Shown: positions 36,101 to 51,100, counted from the first letter of the stretch. The stretch is 64,000 nucleotides of DNA from Dysidea avara (GCF_963678975.1 NC_089276.1:32611716-32675715), one strand, 5' to 3'. Notes: generated by a model not told the origin, from the sequence alone. Program-made: numbers and translations.

Positions 36101-39100
36101 GCTAGTATAGTATAAAATCTAGGTTATGTATAATGTATGCTCCTCAAGAAAATTTTGAAAAACAAGTTGATGTTGTGCTACTTCTAAAAACCAGGCGCCA
36201 TGCAGCTAGCTAACTCATCTGGAATAACTATAGACAGTATATACTACTATGAATTAACCAACTATGTATTACTACTTTACAATATGGTAGTTTGGGTTGT
36301 GCAATAATATAATTAGCTATTTCTCGTAATTCATGAAATATTCGTAATTCATTCAATTACGTTGCTATGCACTGCTTAGGAAGCGTTTGTTAAATAAACC
36401 GCTTTTACCAACATATTACGTACAAAACTATCTTCTAAACTGTTTTATAGTGTGACTAACGTGTTTTTTCCCACAAATTCTCTCGATAAAGCCTCAAAGC
36501 TGCTCTTCATTTTCGTTCGCGTACGTAAGGGATACGCCCCCTTTCAACTCGAAGCGATAGGCTATTCCTGGCAGTGTACGAGGCCTGCACCGTTGTTTTT
36601 CAGTTGCTAAACCTCAAGGGGAAGGTAGTCTGAGGAAAGTCACCACACCCGTATTTCAGTCCGCCGAAAAGAAACCACCTCAGAGCAAAGTTCACCTGTG
36701 CAGAAGTTTAATACAGACTTCATTTCACTTTTACTTCTTACGTAAAAGCTGCTTTCACCGTTATTAAACGATTTTGCTCACGTGAGTGCGTACGGACAAA
36801 CATAGGTAGATAGGTAGATAGGTACATAGGTAGATAGATAGGTACACACACACACACTTTTACGGAAACAATTACAGTAAACCAGGCGCACGCCCACAGC
36901 CGGCCTTCGGCCGGCTGTGGGGCATTCATGATAAATGAACGCAGATGATAGGCACGCCTAATAGGCACACCTATAGCCTTTGGGCGGCACTAAAACCGAG
37001 GCTATGACATGCCATTCTGGCACAATGAATCACTGGGCTGCAATTATATTTGCCCATTTAGTAGCACTGATTTTTCCACTGTCACTGAAGTTTGCAAATC
37101 ACACTCAGAATCACACGCCACGATCCTGCGCCTCACTGGCTATACTGTCACGCATATATAGCAGTTTAGCAAGTAGCAAGGCAAGTAGCTACCCGCTTAT
37201 GCACTCATTACATGAATGCTACATCAACTGATCCATGAAAAAACGTTTTTAATTGTAGGAAAAATTTTGCAAGAAAACATTCACGAATGCGCTTAAAATT
37301 GCAAAATTCGCAAATGTTTTCTTCCGCGAATCATTCCCGTTATACAGTATCTTACTTATGTGATAGTTGTATCATGTACCTGAGTGATTTGCCTGATATG
37401 TACACCCATGCTCTCGGGCCTGACGGCCCTCGAGCTTGATGGCCCAAGAGTGTGGGTGTACATATCAGGCAAATCATGAGGGCATGTGATACAACTGATA
37501 TGTACCATGCCAATGCAGGCTAAGAGCCTACGGGCGATTAATCACCCAAACCAATACGAGACGGACCACCGAATTCATTATATAGACCAACTTGTGAAAT
37601 TTAATTATGGGACAGCAACAACTAACATTGTGACTATGTTTGTTAACATGAATGAGCAAGTCCTAAGGAATATCACGGAAAAAGTTCAATTAGCGATTTT
37701 ACAAGTATTTTAAACCCGCTGCATCGTACAACATTTACTAAGCATCCATAGGGATAAGCTTTGCTGCAGAGTGTTTATCTTGTGTTACTCGAAAAGTGGG
37801 CGTGTCCATATTAAAAATGTGGCAAACCACTTATGAATATGCTATAACACTAATTCTCACCTTAAACCAATGTTTCTCAACTCATAGGATGGGAAGGATG
37901 ACAAATCGCTTCCGTCTGAGTTCTGTAGGATGCAAATTCAAAAAAAAAGCATGGTTTTCATCATGTGACCAATAATAAATTCCCACAATCGATTTTGGCT
38001 TGAGTTTTTATATAAAGAAGTTGGTGGTACTACTCCCACATCAATGATTTAAATGTACCATAGCCAGCCATGGTTTAATTATATGTACCATGGCCAGCCA
38101 GGGCTTATAAGATATGTACCCTAAAATTTGCCTTTGAAGTTAGGTGGCTTCATGGTACATTAATTGTTACTGCCACTGCAATGAAACGTGTTACAGTTAT
38201 ATATTACTTCAGTTTAAAAGTAACTAGTATTATGTATTAAACAATGTATAAAGGTACTTTGTTAATACACAGTAATGCGTTAGTTAAGTAACGCATTAGT
38301 ACTTCGCTAGGTAATAATATTGCAGTAATGAGTAGTAATGCGCTACTTTAGTAATGCATCACTTATGTAAAGTAACTATCTGTTAGATATTACTAGCATA
38401 AAAAATAATGTAGCGCATTATAACACTTTCACAATTCACACCTCAGATCAAAGAAGCCGCCCGGGCTACATTTTGTATGCAGGCCAGCTAGCCGGGCTAC
38501 ATACGAAATGTAGCCGTTCTACAACTGGGCAGTGATTATATGTGACCAGGCCTGCAAAAATAGGGCATGTGAGCACATGATTTTTGCCTACTTTTTCACA
38601 CTTTCATCACTCATAACTTTTTGTACCATTATGCTATGGCATTGCAATCAGTTTTCAGCCCTTGCATGGTAAGCATTGAATGGGCATCATGATGCAAATT
38701 ACAGAATGGAAATACACTTTCCAGTACTGAGATATGACCTGTAGAGTGACGGGGTGTAGTTTGTGCCCACATTCCCTGTTTTTGCAGGCCCGGTCACATA
38801 TAGACGTTGATGCTAAAATCGATTGTGGGATCGATCAACACTCACGTGATTAGGTTGCACGACTTGGATTTCACTATGAAAACCACTCAGACGGAGAGCG
38901 TTTTGTTATCCTCGCCATCCTTCGAGTTTGAAAAACGTTGGGCTAAGGTGAAAACTAGTGTTATACGTAGCTTATTCATTCGATCGTTTCCGCCCGGTTT
39001 CGAATACGGACACACCCCCATCACGAAGCTACCACTCTGCACAAAGTAGCCACTCTACAAGCCAACTTACCTGCCTAGGCCTTTAGTGAACTGCGTAGTT

Positions 39101-42100
39101 TTCCATAAACGATTCAATAGCACTGATTAAAACATTAAACTCGCGTAACGGAAATTCTCCGTGATATCTCTAGGATATGTCCGTTTATCACAACCGAACA
39201 TAACCAGAACGTACTAGTTGCTGACCCATAATCGAAAATTTTAGGTATGCATATATACATCCAGTGGCTGCACTCGTATTGGCTTGGGTGATTGATCACC
39301 CTGTACAGGCTATCAGCCTAACAAGTGTTACATATTAGGCCACTCCAAATAAATTCTGTTTCCCGTCCTGGACTCAGGCATATTTGCATGCGGGCGGGCG
39401 GTCCATTTCCATTATTTCATTATAAGATTGGTTAGCTTTTCAAGCCATTATTTGCCTGGCACAGCCAAAAAGACTGCATAAAAGCTTGTTCCTTTCCTTT
39501 GTAAAAAATAACAAACGTGAAGTTTGTGCTGACTTGTTAGCACTGCTGACACGTGAGCTGACACTGTTTCAAGATAGCTTTTACTGAGCCTATCAGTATG
39601 CAAGAATAACCGGAAAACAATGGAAGAATACGGAATAATGGAATATTTAGAGCTGGTAGTGACCAGATGCGGGCGGTGGACGGGAAACAGAGAATTTATT
39701 TGGAGTGGCCTTAGCTGTAACACGGGGCATTCGGGCTTTGCCTGATATGTATGCCCTCGGGCAGTCGGGCATACATATCAGGCAAAGCCCTCATGCCCGT
39801 GTTACAACTATTACATATATACTTTGTTACTACATTTTAAGTAATGATATTATGTCATGCATTACTGCCCCCTCTCCCCTCCAGCAATATCCTAGATCCA
39901 CCTCTGTGTATTGTATGATAAATAGAAATTACTTGACCACTACGCTTTTGAGTAGTCAGCAGCCACGCATTGTAATTTTATCAATCTATAATCTTATTCC
40001 CTGGTTCACTGCACTTTTTGTACTTTTTGTGTTATTGTTAATATGCAGTAAGTGTTGATTATAATGAGATGTGTACACAGGCTGATTACCAGTTGCAAAT
40101 AAAACTGCAAGATGAAGAATTGGCACAGGTACATTCAAAATTGACAATGAAAGAAAGAGAGCATGACAAGATTAAGTATGAATTTAAGCAACTAGAGGGA
40201 CGACATCAAGCAGTTAAAACAGATTTCCAGAAAGTAAGCTTGTGTTTGCATTTACAAACTGGTCCACTGATTATAGACTCATACAGTGCGCAATGTATAA
40301 GTACCATCATTTTACACGTACGTATTTTGGAAAATTATTGCTCAGACATTTATATTGAGTAGTGATTCTAGCTAGATGCATAGATATTTATAAACTTAAA
40401 TAATGGTCACATCATGAACCATGATAGTGGGTTCATAATAGGGATCGCCCATGTTTTTTGCAAAAATCCTAATAGAACGCTCACCTAAAAACCACCTTGA
40501 AAAGCATCCTTCAACTCAAAACAACCCTCTGGTGGTTCTTTGCAATGAGTATAGGTCCACTAGTAAGTATCAAGTGAAAAGGAAACAGTATGTGTATTTC
40601 AGACAAAACTGAAATATGCCTGTTTGTTCATATTATTCTTATTATTCATAATATTTTGTTTCACAGACATAGCAAATTATACAAGGAGAATTGCAGGATA
40701 AAAAGCAGCAAGACTTGTTGAACGAGTTAGTGTGCGTGTCTGTGAAGTACATTTGGCTTCGTTTTCGAGCAGGAACAGTCCAAACCGGGCCCTTTTCTTC
40801 TTGCTCAGCCATCATTCCATATGAGAAGCCATACAATGATGTGCTTACATGTCTTGAAGATGGATTTGCTTGCATATTCAGCTTGTTATCCATTATATTA
40901 AAGCTTAATACAACTCAGGAAGCCTATCCTGAGCAAAAAGGTTTGTTTATAGATAGTTTTCCTACGTGATTGCATATGTGGGCAGGTCATTGTGATGCAC
41001 TACTATGACATTACTTGAGTAAACCAGATCTTATGCATTGCACGAAGTTGGCTACAAAGACATAAGAGTGTTCACTCATAGCTTCGATCTTACCACTACA
41101 GGCCTGAGCCAAACACCTTCCTCTACATGAACGAATCTTTTGGTTTATGAAGTAATTACATGTGGTGCCACATGTCTGCAGTGGTTTGTGTAAGTTACAG
41201 CTGGTGACCACACCTAACTTTTACTTGTCTGGATTCCATGTCTCTTGACAATTAGCTACTTAGCTCAGTATACATAACATCTTGGAGTGTGTTCATTAGT
41301 TGTTATTCCTGGATTCCTATTTCCTGTTGAACCACAAAATTTCCATCACTATTTCCATCTTGAACATGAATTTTCAAATAATTTAATTACTGTGTTAGTG
41401 GGTTATTTTAGTGCTTTCTTCAAGGTTTAGCCATATTAAAAATGAATAATGACGCATCAGTTTAGGAAATGTTTGAAATGGGAATCTAGGAAACAACTTG
41501 GTTAATTTGGCCCTAAGGATGCCAGTATAACGATGACAACTGAGAGTGCCAAGACTATAATTTCACATGCATGTATCATGACAATAGCTATACATAGCTA
41601 TAGGCATGCATATATGTGTGGTATCTGCCTTAGTGCTTTTTACAAGTCAAGGTGCCGTCTTTAGCTATGTAACACAAATTAGCTACAAGAATAATAAAAT
41701 CTGTCACTCTCAGTCTGAATGGTTAATTTTTTGCTCTGATAAATTTCTGTTGGCTTTACCAAGATGTCTAACAAGTTAATCCATACTGGATTTAGAAAAA
41801 AGTACATAAACTAGATGAATAAAAATTGAAAATTTCAAATTGGGAATAGGGATTGCTGAAAAAAAGCCACAAAACAAGAAGGGATTGCTGGGGTGGTAAT
41901 GTAAACCACAAATCCCTATTTTGACTCTGTCACGGCAATATTTTGCTACATTAGTTATGTCAAAATAGGGATATGTGGTTTACATTACCACCCCAGCAAT
42001 CCCTTCTTGTTTAGTGGCTTTTTTCAGTGATCAAATTGAAATTTTCAATTTTTATTCATCTAGTAGTAATAAACAAGCATGGTATAAAACAAAGAGTGAC

Positions 42101-45100
42101 CCCAAACACAAGTTTTTAATTTTTTTCTACTTAACTGAATTTTCTACTAGTTGACTAATTAACTGATTAAGTGACTGACATGATACCTTCAGCCAAACTT
42201 GACTATGGGTAATGTGATGTACTTGATTTCTTCACTGTTCATTGTTCATTGATTCACGGATAGCATATAATGGCTTCCTTGTGTTCATATTTATAATGGA
42301 AATTCCATACTGATGATTGGATTAATTGCAGAGTCTTTACTCACGTTATTCTTTGTTTTTGTCCTGTGTAATGGCAGAACATAGCTGAAAAGAAAGTGGA
42401 ATGGCCACTTTGTTTTCAAGTTTGTTTAGTTTTTTTTGTTGTAGCACAGCTAGGTGTAGTGTAACTTGTGAGCTAGCTATTAAGTTCCTGGACAGCTTAT
42501 TGAAGTACGTACTGTGCCAAAATTGGAAGCACATAGGCCCATAGTAGCTAGTGTGCATAGCTTACCTTTGATCGTAGTAGCAGTCGCGCTCAGATCTATG
42601 ACCTGTCTCAGTACGATGGTCTGCGTTCTATTTACCTAGGCTGGAAGTTGATTGAATGAACAGGCCCTTTCAGTTGTCTGGAGTTTAGTCTCAACTAACA
42701 GGATGAAGTAATATAATTTCCACTCGAGTACTATCCAATCACTTGCTGATCTCGCCGTCTGGTACTGAGTCGCTGAGTCAGTGTGTTCAGAGGAACAAGC
42801 CATCAACTATCAGTCCGTCTATTTAGCAACAAATCTCCTCATCGATTGCAGTCCAGGCATTGGCAAAAGTCAAAGTGACAACTCAGCAGCTTTACTGTTT
42901 CACATGCAACGCTTGAAATTATAAGTGCTCTGCTCTTTCAGTAGCATAAACACTTTCTGAAATAATTTTGTGGTGTCTACAGAAAAGGGTTGATACAGAA
43001 AATTAATGCCTTGGTATGGTTTCGATTCTTGAAGAAGCTACCTGATTGAAAATAAAAGGAAAGACAAGGCACACAGGGCATACATTCGTCGAAACCCCAA
43101 AAGGCGCATCCCATCGGTAGTATTTTAAAAACATTGTTAGTTTAAAAATAAAGTAAGGATCCAATCTATGCAATAAAAATTAGTGAAACAAGAGATGAAT
43201 GATGGTATTACAGCATAGCTTAATGGGAAAGTCCCTACTTTGGTACTTTAGCTATAATTTTGCTCAATGCCAAAGTAGGGACTTTTCCACTGAGCTATAT
43301 ATGCTGTAATACCATTATTCATCTCGTGTTTCACTAATTTTTATTGCATAGATCGGATCCCTACTTCATTTTTAAATTAACCATTTTTTAAAATACTAGT
43401 ATATGTAACTTTAGGGGAGCTAAGCCCCTCCTTAATCCTTTTGACAGGGGCTACAGCTCCCCCTTGCCTCCCTTCTCCGCTACCCCTGGTGGTCACACTA
43501 TTAAAACTAGTGCATTTAAAAATTAATGAAGTACGGTGTAGGGTTCTAGCAATAAAATAAGAAATGATGATACGTAAAAATGTAATGTGAGAAAATTCCT
43601 AACTGACTAGAAATTTTTTCATGTTGCTACAATGCAGTGTGTAAAATAATATGTCCATACTGTCAGGACATTGTGAAAGTTGAGTGGACATCAAGCAATT
43701 TGACCAGACATTTTACCTTTGTTGTTTTTCCTTTCCTGTGTTTCTACCAAGTTACAGTAGATGTTTGCTTCTGGGGCCACCCATGTACTGTAGAGCTGAT
43801 TACTACTCAACCACTCACACTTATACTACAGTATTTTAAAGGGTAACTATGGTCACATAAAAGAGAAATTGATTCTATTACATGGAAAGGAGTCATAAGG
43901 ACTTCTGTCAAGGCTATCTACATAGCTATATGTGGTCAACCTTTGCTTATGCTACCATTGTTTAGAATATATATTTGTACTGGCTTTATCCCTAACACAG
44001 TGTATGAGCATAAGAGATGCACTGATGTCTTGTTCATTCTAGCTTAAAATATAAACTGGTTGTACAAGTGATTATGAATACCACAAGTAAAAGTACTACT
44101 GGGAATCAGGTTATAAATACATTTGTACAGGTGACTAAAACAAGTACAGTACGGGTATTTTATTTCGAGGGTTTAAATTTTTGTGGATAACCATTTATAT
44201 ATTAATTTCAAGGGTTTAAATTTCATGGATAATCATGCAGTATCAATTTCATGGGTTTAAATTTTGTGAGTCCGATGTGCTGTTGCACATAATTTTGTTG
44301 AAATAATGGCTGAAACCATGGTTTACAGTTGTGAGTCAGCTGTTTGAAGCTATCATAACTATCAAAAAATCTAGGAAGCTAGTTGTGGGTAAACATTTCC
44401 GTGCTTACGAGAAGACGTTTGATCCTTTTGCCATATCAGTTGTGAGAGCTGGCAATATTATAGGCCATATGCCAAAGAAGATCTCTGCTGCTTGCTCGTT
44501 GTTCTTGTGGAATCACGGTACTATTCATTGTACCGTTATTGGTAGTCGATGATATTCAAGAGATATCCCACAAGGAGGACTTGAAGTGCCATGCAAGCTG
44601 ACCTTTCAGGAGAGAAAAAGTATGTGATGAAGGTCGAAGATTGATCAAGCCCACTACAATGTCCAGTACCTCACCTGCAGTCACAGCTTTCACCTCCAGT
44701 GACACTTCAAGTGATACAGGGAGTAGCCATACATCAAGTGATGTAGGGACCTTGAGTGATGCAGGGACCTTAAGTGATGCAGGGAGTAGCCAGGATGTTG
44801 TAACCATTAATGATGACAGTATGGTAGCATCAGACAACAAGAAGAGAAAGGTAGTCAATGATGAGAATGTTAACGAGAAAGGTAGTCAATGATGAGAATG
44901 TTAACGAGGGGGGTGAAAGTACGAATATATAGATACGAGTTCATGGTTCATTATTGAAGAGTTCAGATACATTAATGCTGTAAATGGGTGATGAGCTTGA
45001 TGATAAAGTCATTAATGCTACACAGAAAATACTAATTGCCCAATTTCCATCATTACAAGGATTAAGATCTACACTTGTTCAATATTACTTGGGAGCTTGG

Positions 45101-48100
45101 GCAGATAATTATTTTCAAATAGTACACTGCCGATCTTCTCATTGGATCGCAGTAAACAGCATTAGATGCCAAGGTGGTGAGGTGAAGGTGTATGATTCAC
45201 TGTACGAAAGAGTCAATGATGCCACTAAGCAAAAGATTGAAAAGACTTTTTCTTCTAAAGTCAAGTTTGTGGTACCTGTTGTGCAGAAGCAACAAGGATA
45301 CAAGGATTGTGGCCTTTTCTGCATTGCTTTTGCCACACACTTAGCATTTAGAAGAACTAACTTCAAGTTTCAGTAAGATCGTATGTGTTAACATCTTATT
45401 GAGTGTATTGAAAAACAGCATATTAGTGTGTTTCCATAGTATTAGTTTATTATCATTGTAGATAACACAATTTAATCAAATTTACACTGTAAAATTGAAA
45501 ATACAATGAAATGCAAATGATTTGGTTGAATCACATTATGCTACATCACATTATGTATATTAGTTATCACTGTCTAATACAGTCCTTGATGCCAGCAGAA
45601 CGAAAGCCGTTTACAATGATTGTGGGATGAGCCGCCAAATGCGAATGTAGGTCTATTACCCACTGTGCAGCCAGCGGTTTCATCACACTCATCCACATGT
45701 CCTCTTGCTCTGGTATTCCTTTGTCTAATTGCTGGCAGATCTCAGTTTCATACCACTGCTGAAATTCGTTCTGCAAAAAAATCTTTAGCAGGCTTGTTGA
45801 CTGACAGATTAAGTGGCTGCAGTCTGTCAGTGCAGTTGTTTGGGACAGTCACATAAAGGATATTGTTATCCTCCAACTTCTTCAGCATTTTACTTGTACA
45901 CTGTGCTTTAAATACGTCAAGCAAAGCAAGTGCACATTGATCATTGCTAAGGCCAAGCAAAGCTCTTTCTTTTTGAACATAGGGAATGATAATATTTTCT
46001 ATGTAGGCAATAGATGTTTCCTCATTCACCCAGTGGTTGGCTGTGTAGGTAAGATGTCAGTCAGATGGAAAATTGACATGTCTTGACAAACATTTAGGGG
46101 TGGAACCTTGTATATCAGAAATTTCCCTGACAGTGTACTAGCAAAGATGGTTGTTATCTGCCTTTTGTCATCCACAGCTGCTATTTTTGCTCTCTTCATG
46201 CCCAGCCTTTCTTTCCATGGTCTACTGGCTTGAAGGGACTATCTTGGTCACAGTATGATCCTCCATTTCAACAGCAGAACGAATGTCAATTAAATACTGC
46301 TGCTTGATCTCTTCAAAGTTAACAGAACTGACTTTGCATTTGCTATTAGCCTTTCTCTTACTAAATCCCATGCGACATAAAACACTTTTAGCCCATTCCT
46401 TGGTAAGCTTGAAAGAGCTGGCTGTTTTTTGTTTTGTGCTTCATTAATATTCCTGTTCCAATACCAATGACTACACTTGTTCCTATTGGTGTGCCTCTAG
46501 CCCTCATGGAAAGAATCTTCTCTTTCAAGAGGCAATCAAACTTCTCACCCAATAACGGAGGCCTTCCCCCTTCTTAGATTGTAGCGCATCAATACGAATC
46601 TCCTCTCCAATTTTGACTTCCTCAGATTTAATGGCTAATTCCCGTCGCTACAATTTCCGCCAGTCCCTAACGCTACTATCTGCAAGTTTGTAGGCTGCAA
46701 ATTTCCTTACAGCACTGGCCACATCATGTTCACTGACAAACTTTCCGACTGTCACCCTTTCTTCATCAGAAAGCTTCTGATACATTCCTCTGTTCTTTCT
46801 TTTACCACACACATCATGAAGCTCGTCATATTCAACATTGACAACTTTTGGTGTTTTATGAGGTCCTGAATGGTCTTCTACAGGACACAGAAACTTTGTA
46901 ATGCCCTCGGTAATGCCATCGATATCCAACACGTGTCTTCTACTGGGTAAATGAAAGAAATTGCACTACTAATGGTCTACCCATGCCGAGACCCATACAA
47001 ATTTACTCATGAAAAGTTATTATTTTCATGGATAAGAGGTAGCCACGAAAATTTAAACCCCTCGAAATTAAATACCCATACAGTAGGCTGGCACAGCATA
47101 GTAAGCTGTTAACCTTAGAGTACATCTTGGGCATACCTTTGTGGTCACCACAGACCAAAAACAAATAACTTAATTCCATCATGTCTGGCCTCCCTCCTAG
47201 CCCAATATAAACCCTGCTACACTTTGAAATGACACTATTTCCGGACAAATTCAATTATGGCTTGACAACTGATGTAATTGACCAGATATTGTCCAGTGTC
47301 CGGACATTATTTCACACATTGCAATATTCATATTATTATGTCCTTCCATATTACTTCTATACAATGTATGTAGGAAAAAGAAGTTAACAATGCTCTACAG
47401 CAGCAAATAGAGAGAAAATCAAGTGATAACCAATCTCTAGTACAACAATGTGATCAGTTAGCTGAAGAACTTTTAGCTAAAAAAGAAGCTGTTATCCATG
47501 CAAGCAAATCTGCTCGTCTTGCCACTAAAACTGCCAAAGTTTCTTTAAAATCAGCAGATGAAGCACACAAGGCCTTGATTATTTGTAGCTCTCAACCTGC
47601 AGGTTTGTAAATTGTTTGTTTGTTATCCTTTTACATATGTGTGTACTTTATTATTATGTTTTACTGTAGTAATACTATGTATGTAGTGATTAGAAGATAA
47701 AAAGAACTTATTGTATATGGAAATATTTTGCATGAGGAGAAAAACCATCTACGTATGAATATGGCTTCATCATAATCGCAACATGAGCACAAGTGATTTG
47801 CCTAATTTTTGTTATATATATGTACCGTGGCTGCTGATGTATGTATACAACTAAAGTCTGAGTGGACATATCAGCAAATCCCTAGCACCCATGTATGGTA
47901 TTATAGTGATATAGGTACACTTTGAAAGTAAAGCCACTGCATACATACATATTCCACTGGTTTGGTAACAGCGTGTATAGTGAATATCGATGTCACTGTG
48001 TTAACTCATTTCAGATTTCTTTGATATCCATGCTATCTCTCTTGGTATAATATTCACACTTATAATATCGTTTTGATAAATCCTAGGTACCTGGCTTGAT

Positions 48101-51100
48101 GTTAAGTAACACACGACAGGCCACATCTATTGGATTTTATGTTACACGAGACTTACTGACTGTCTTTTCATAATAGGATCACATGTGCCAAGATGGCTTC
48201 AAAATCTCATGTGTGTGATAGTGAAAGACTGCTTTTTAAGTGCAATAGGGAGTGTTGATTAAAGTCTTATAAAGATAAGCTTTAAAGGTAAAGATCTTCC
48301 AGACAAATCAATTTCTTAGCACTCAAGAGGTTTGTTTTTTGAGTATAGTAATACAGTATATAATACTGCAGAACACCTGGTATGCTTCATGCAAGGCTTT
48401 TTGTAGTTGTAGTTTTTTTGTACAGGCGTGTATGATAAATTTAACCTTTACTGGTTGAATTTTCTTTTGCATTATCATTATCAAACCGGCCTACCTACCC
48501 AGATTTTCTGAGGCTTTCATTGCCCAAGCAACATAAGATCCAATAGGTATGGCCCTAATAGATTGCTTGTACCATTAGTGGCGAAAGAGCATTTACACAC
48601 AACTGCAATTTGCTATAATTTGTTTATGATTATTGTAGTGAGTAGCAAGTACTTATAGCTACACTTATCTGTTGCTTAATATATGATTACTTGCTCACTG
48701 TATAAACCCACAATCAATCTATTCATATGCTTGCATTGTTACACATGCTTTCGAATCCTCACTACGGTAGTGCCTTGGCATTGTTCTTGTATCATTTCCA
48801 GTGTCCGTTATCAAAATTCATGCAGTCCAACATAAATGCATTTGTTATAAGCACACCAGCAGTTTCCCACATGTGTAGGTGATTAAACCTTGTGGCACAT
48901 ATTAGTTATACCACAGGTTCTCATGTTTTCACTCTCCTTCGGGCCTGTGTACCTCAGACTTGTGTGTATATATCATTCATTCGCTCATGCCTGTGGTATA
49001 ACTGTTAACCGTGATATAGCCCAGGCGATATATCAAACCCTGAGTGTGCCATAGGCCCACACTAAAATGTTAGTATATTATATGCATAAGCACTAGGTCC
49101 ACAGACCTGAGGGTGAGTGCATATTAAATCACAAGTTCCCATGTTACAACCACTATGTTCCACTTGGCTGCAAGTGTGGGAAACTGCTTCACAAGTGTAT
49201 TTATATTGGGCCATGTGATAATTATGTGCGGCAAGCCAGGTTTTTTTGTCAAACTAAAAAATAAATCACACAGTTCATTAAAAGCATACATGTGTAAGCG
49301 TATGCAAAAATGCACTTTATCTTTCTGATATATTGCAACTTTTCTTATTTCTAGCAGTCCATAATAATGGTGAAGATGTTCCTTCTCAAGGTAATTATAA
49401 GTCATTAACAGCCATTGAGCACATTAATTGCTGTGTGTATACATAGCAATTAATACTGTGTTTTTACATGCAGTGTGGTTCATTCATGCTACTAGTCTAA
49501 TTCTTTTCACTATAGACAATGGTATGAAGTATTGCTAGTCTTTTCATGCTCTTCAAAGTGGTAATAGCAACAAAACTTGCCTTGTATCCAATTAGTGATG
49601 TACATTGTACCGGATGCATGACATCGTTTCTAATCCCTATATTAAGAATTAGAATGCTTTCCAAATTCCACTGACAGGTTTTGTGGAACAGTTTAGTTCA
49701 TGAATATTACACCCATGTCCATGCCACTCATTTAATGCTGTAAGTTGGAGTTAAAGCACCGCTGCGCATGTGTACGGAAAATACAGTACGAGGGGTGTGT
49801 CGAGAGGCTAATACAGCATGAGGCAAAGCTGAGTGCTGTATTTGCCTCGAGACACCTCCTGAGTACTGTATTTTTCGTACACACAAGCTTGGCGGTGCTT
49901 TAAGTGTTATATTGTACTTCCTGGTCACGTCTGGCTAGGAGCAATTTTCTCTAGTACTCAAACCACTGTAATTTTCGGTGATAAGGATATCCGTAAGTGT
50001 TCATATAATCTATTTCTAGTCGTAGAACGAACTAATAGGATTAGTTTGGCTAGTTTTAGCGATTTACAATGTCACGCACGTGACTGATCAATCGTGCTGT
50101 CTTAGTGGAGTCGTGTTTAAAAGCTTCGTGATCAGACAATCAGTAAGTGTTTATACAATCTATTTCGAACCGTAGAACGAACTCGTAGGATCAGTTTGGC
50201 TGGTTTTAGCGATTTACAGTGTGTTTTAATATTTACGTAACATTCCACAAATAAATTCTCCGCATAACTGTACTGTATTTGCCCAAGTGTGCTGTATTTT
50301 CCCAAGTAAGTGCATAACTGTACTGTATTTGCCCAAATGTGCTGTATTTGCCCAAGTAAGTACATAACTGTACTGTATTTGCCCAAATGTGCTGTATTTG
50401 CCCAAGTAAGTGCATAACTGTACTGTATTTGCCCAATTAGCTGCATAACTGTACTGTATGACTCATACAGTACAGTTATGCAGTTGATTAGTACTGTATG
50501 GACAATATGATATGTGGCATTGCTTTGATCCTCCCACGCAAAGTACAATATAGTTGTGTAATTTTCAGCAAGAAAGTAAATAATTATTATAAATAGGAAA
50601 GTACATAGATCTACTGTACATAACACAAGTGTTTACATAGCATAAGTGCTGACATAACTCAGCCATGAGAACACCCAATAATTTTGCTAAATTAAAATAT
50701 ACTGATATCACTGCCAGTACCCTAATTAACAGGAGATTACAAATTATTAAATTTGAGGTATGAATTTTTTGCCAGTTGTACTACCAGTATAAGTTAGATA
50801 GTAGAATATCGTTGACATGTAATCAGTCCAAGATGAAGACAAGACAATATATACTAAGATATTATTAAACTAGAAACACTGTGTATAGAGTTGCATTATT
50901 GTTAAATGATCTGTATAGGAAAATCAAAAATGTCCACCATATATAGAGTAACTATCATCAAAATTGAAATACTTCGTTATGATTGTTACTTCAGAAACTG
51001 TTTGGTATCATTTTGTTGCTGTGTTGAATTTATTCACAGTGTAAAAATTCATTATAAATTTGTTGTTTTTGTTTGTAGATGCAGATGAGCAAGAAGGATG

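Larger units (their letters stand above)
44147..47083. mobile_element. pogo-like DNA transposon carrying HIRAN-like and Ulp1-like ORFs
   Basis: TIRs of about 40 bp: left CAGTACGGGTATTTTATTTC; right, read inward, CTGTATGGGTATTTAATTTC, both continuing GAGGG(G)TTTAAATTT. TA flanks both sides (44145-44146 and 47084-47085), the Tc1/mariner-pogo target duplication. The element is 2937 bp. Plus strand from the left: a HIRAN-like frame, a Ser/Thr-rich frame and a Ulp1-like protease frame. Minus strand from the right: a pogo/DDE_1-type transposase. The two sets converge. It lies in the 6.6-kb intron between coiled-coil gene exons 40673-40729 and 47374-47602. Several breaks show that it is inactive. 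Subterminal GGGTTTAAATTT repeats lie at 44170-44265. Confidence 0.8.

Noticed and set aside
36893-36921. Rho-independent terminator
   Set aside because: A strong GC hairpin but without a T run, and in a eukaryotic intron.
38807-39049. 80-codon frame
   Set aside because: Lies in one arm of a foldback repeat and is not kept in the opposite arm or in the copy at 29110.
50132-50626. 164-codon minus-strand frame with repeated GQIQYSYAL-type peptides
   Set aside because: It runs through a 50-bp minisatellite whose period is not a multiple of three, so the same DNA is read in several frames; open by composition.
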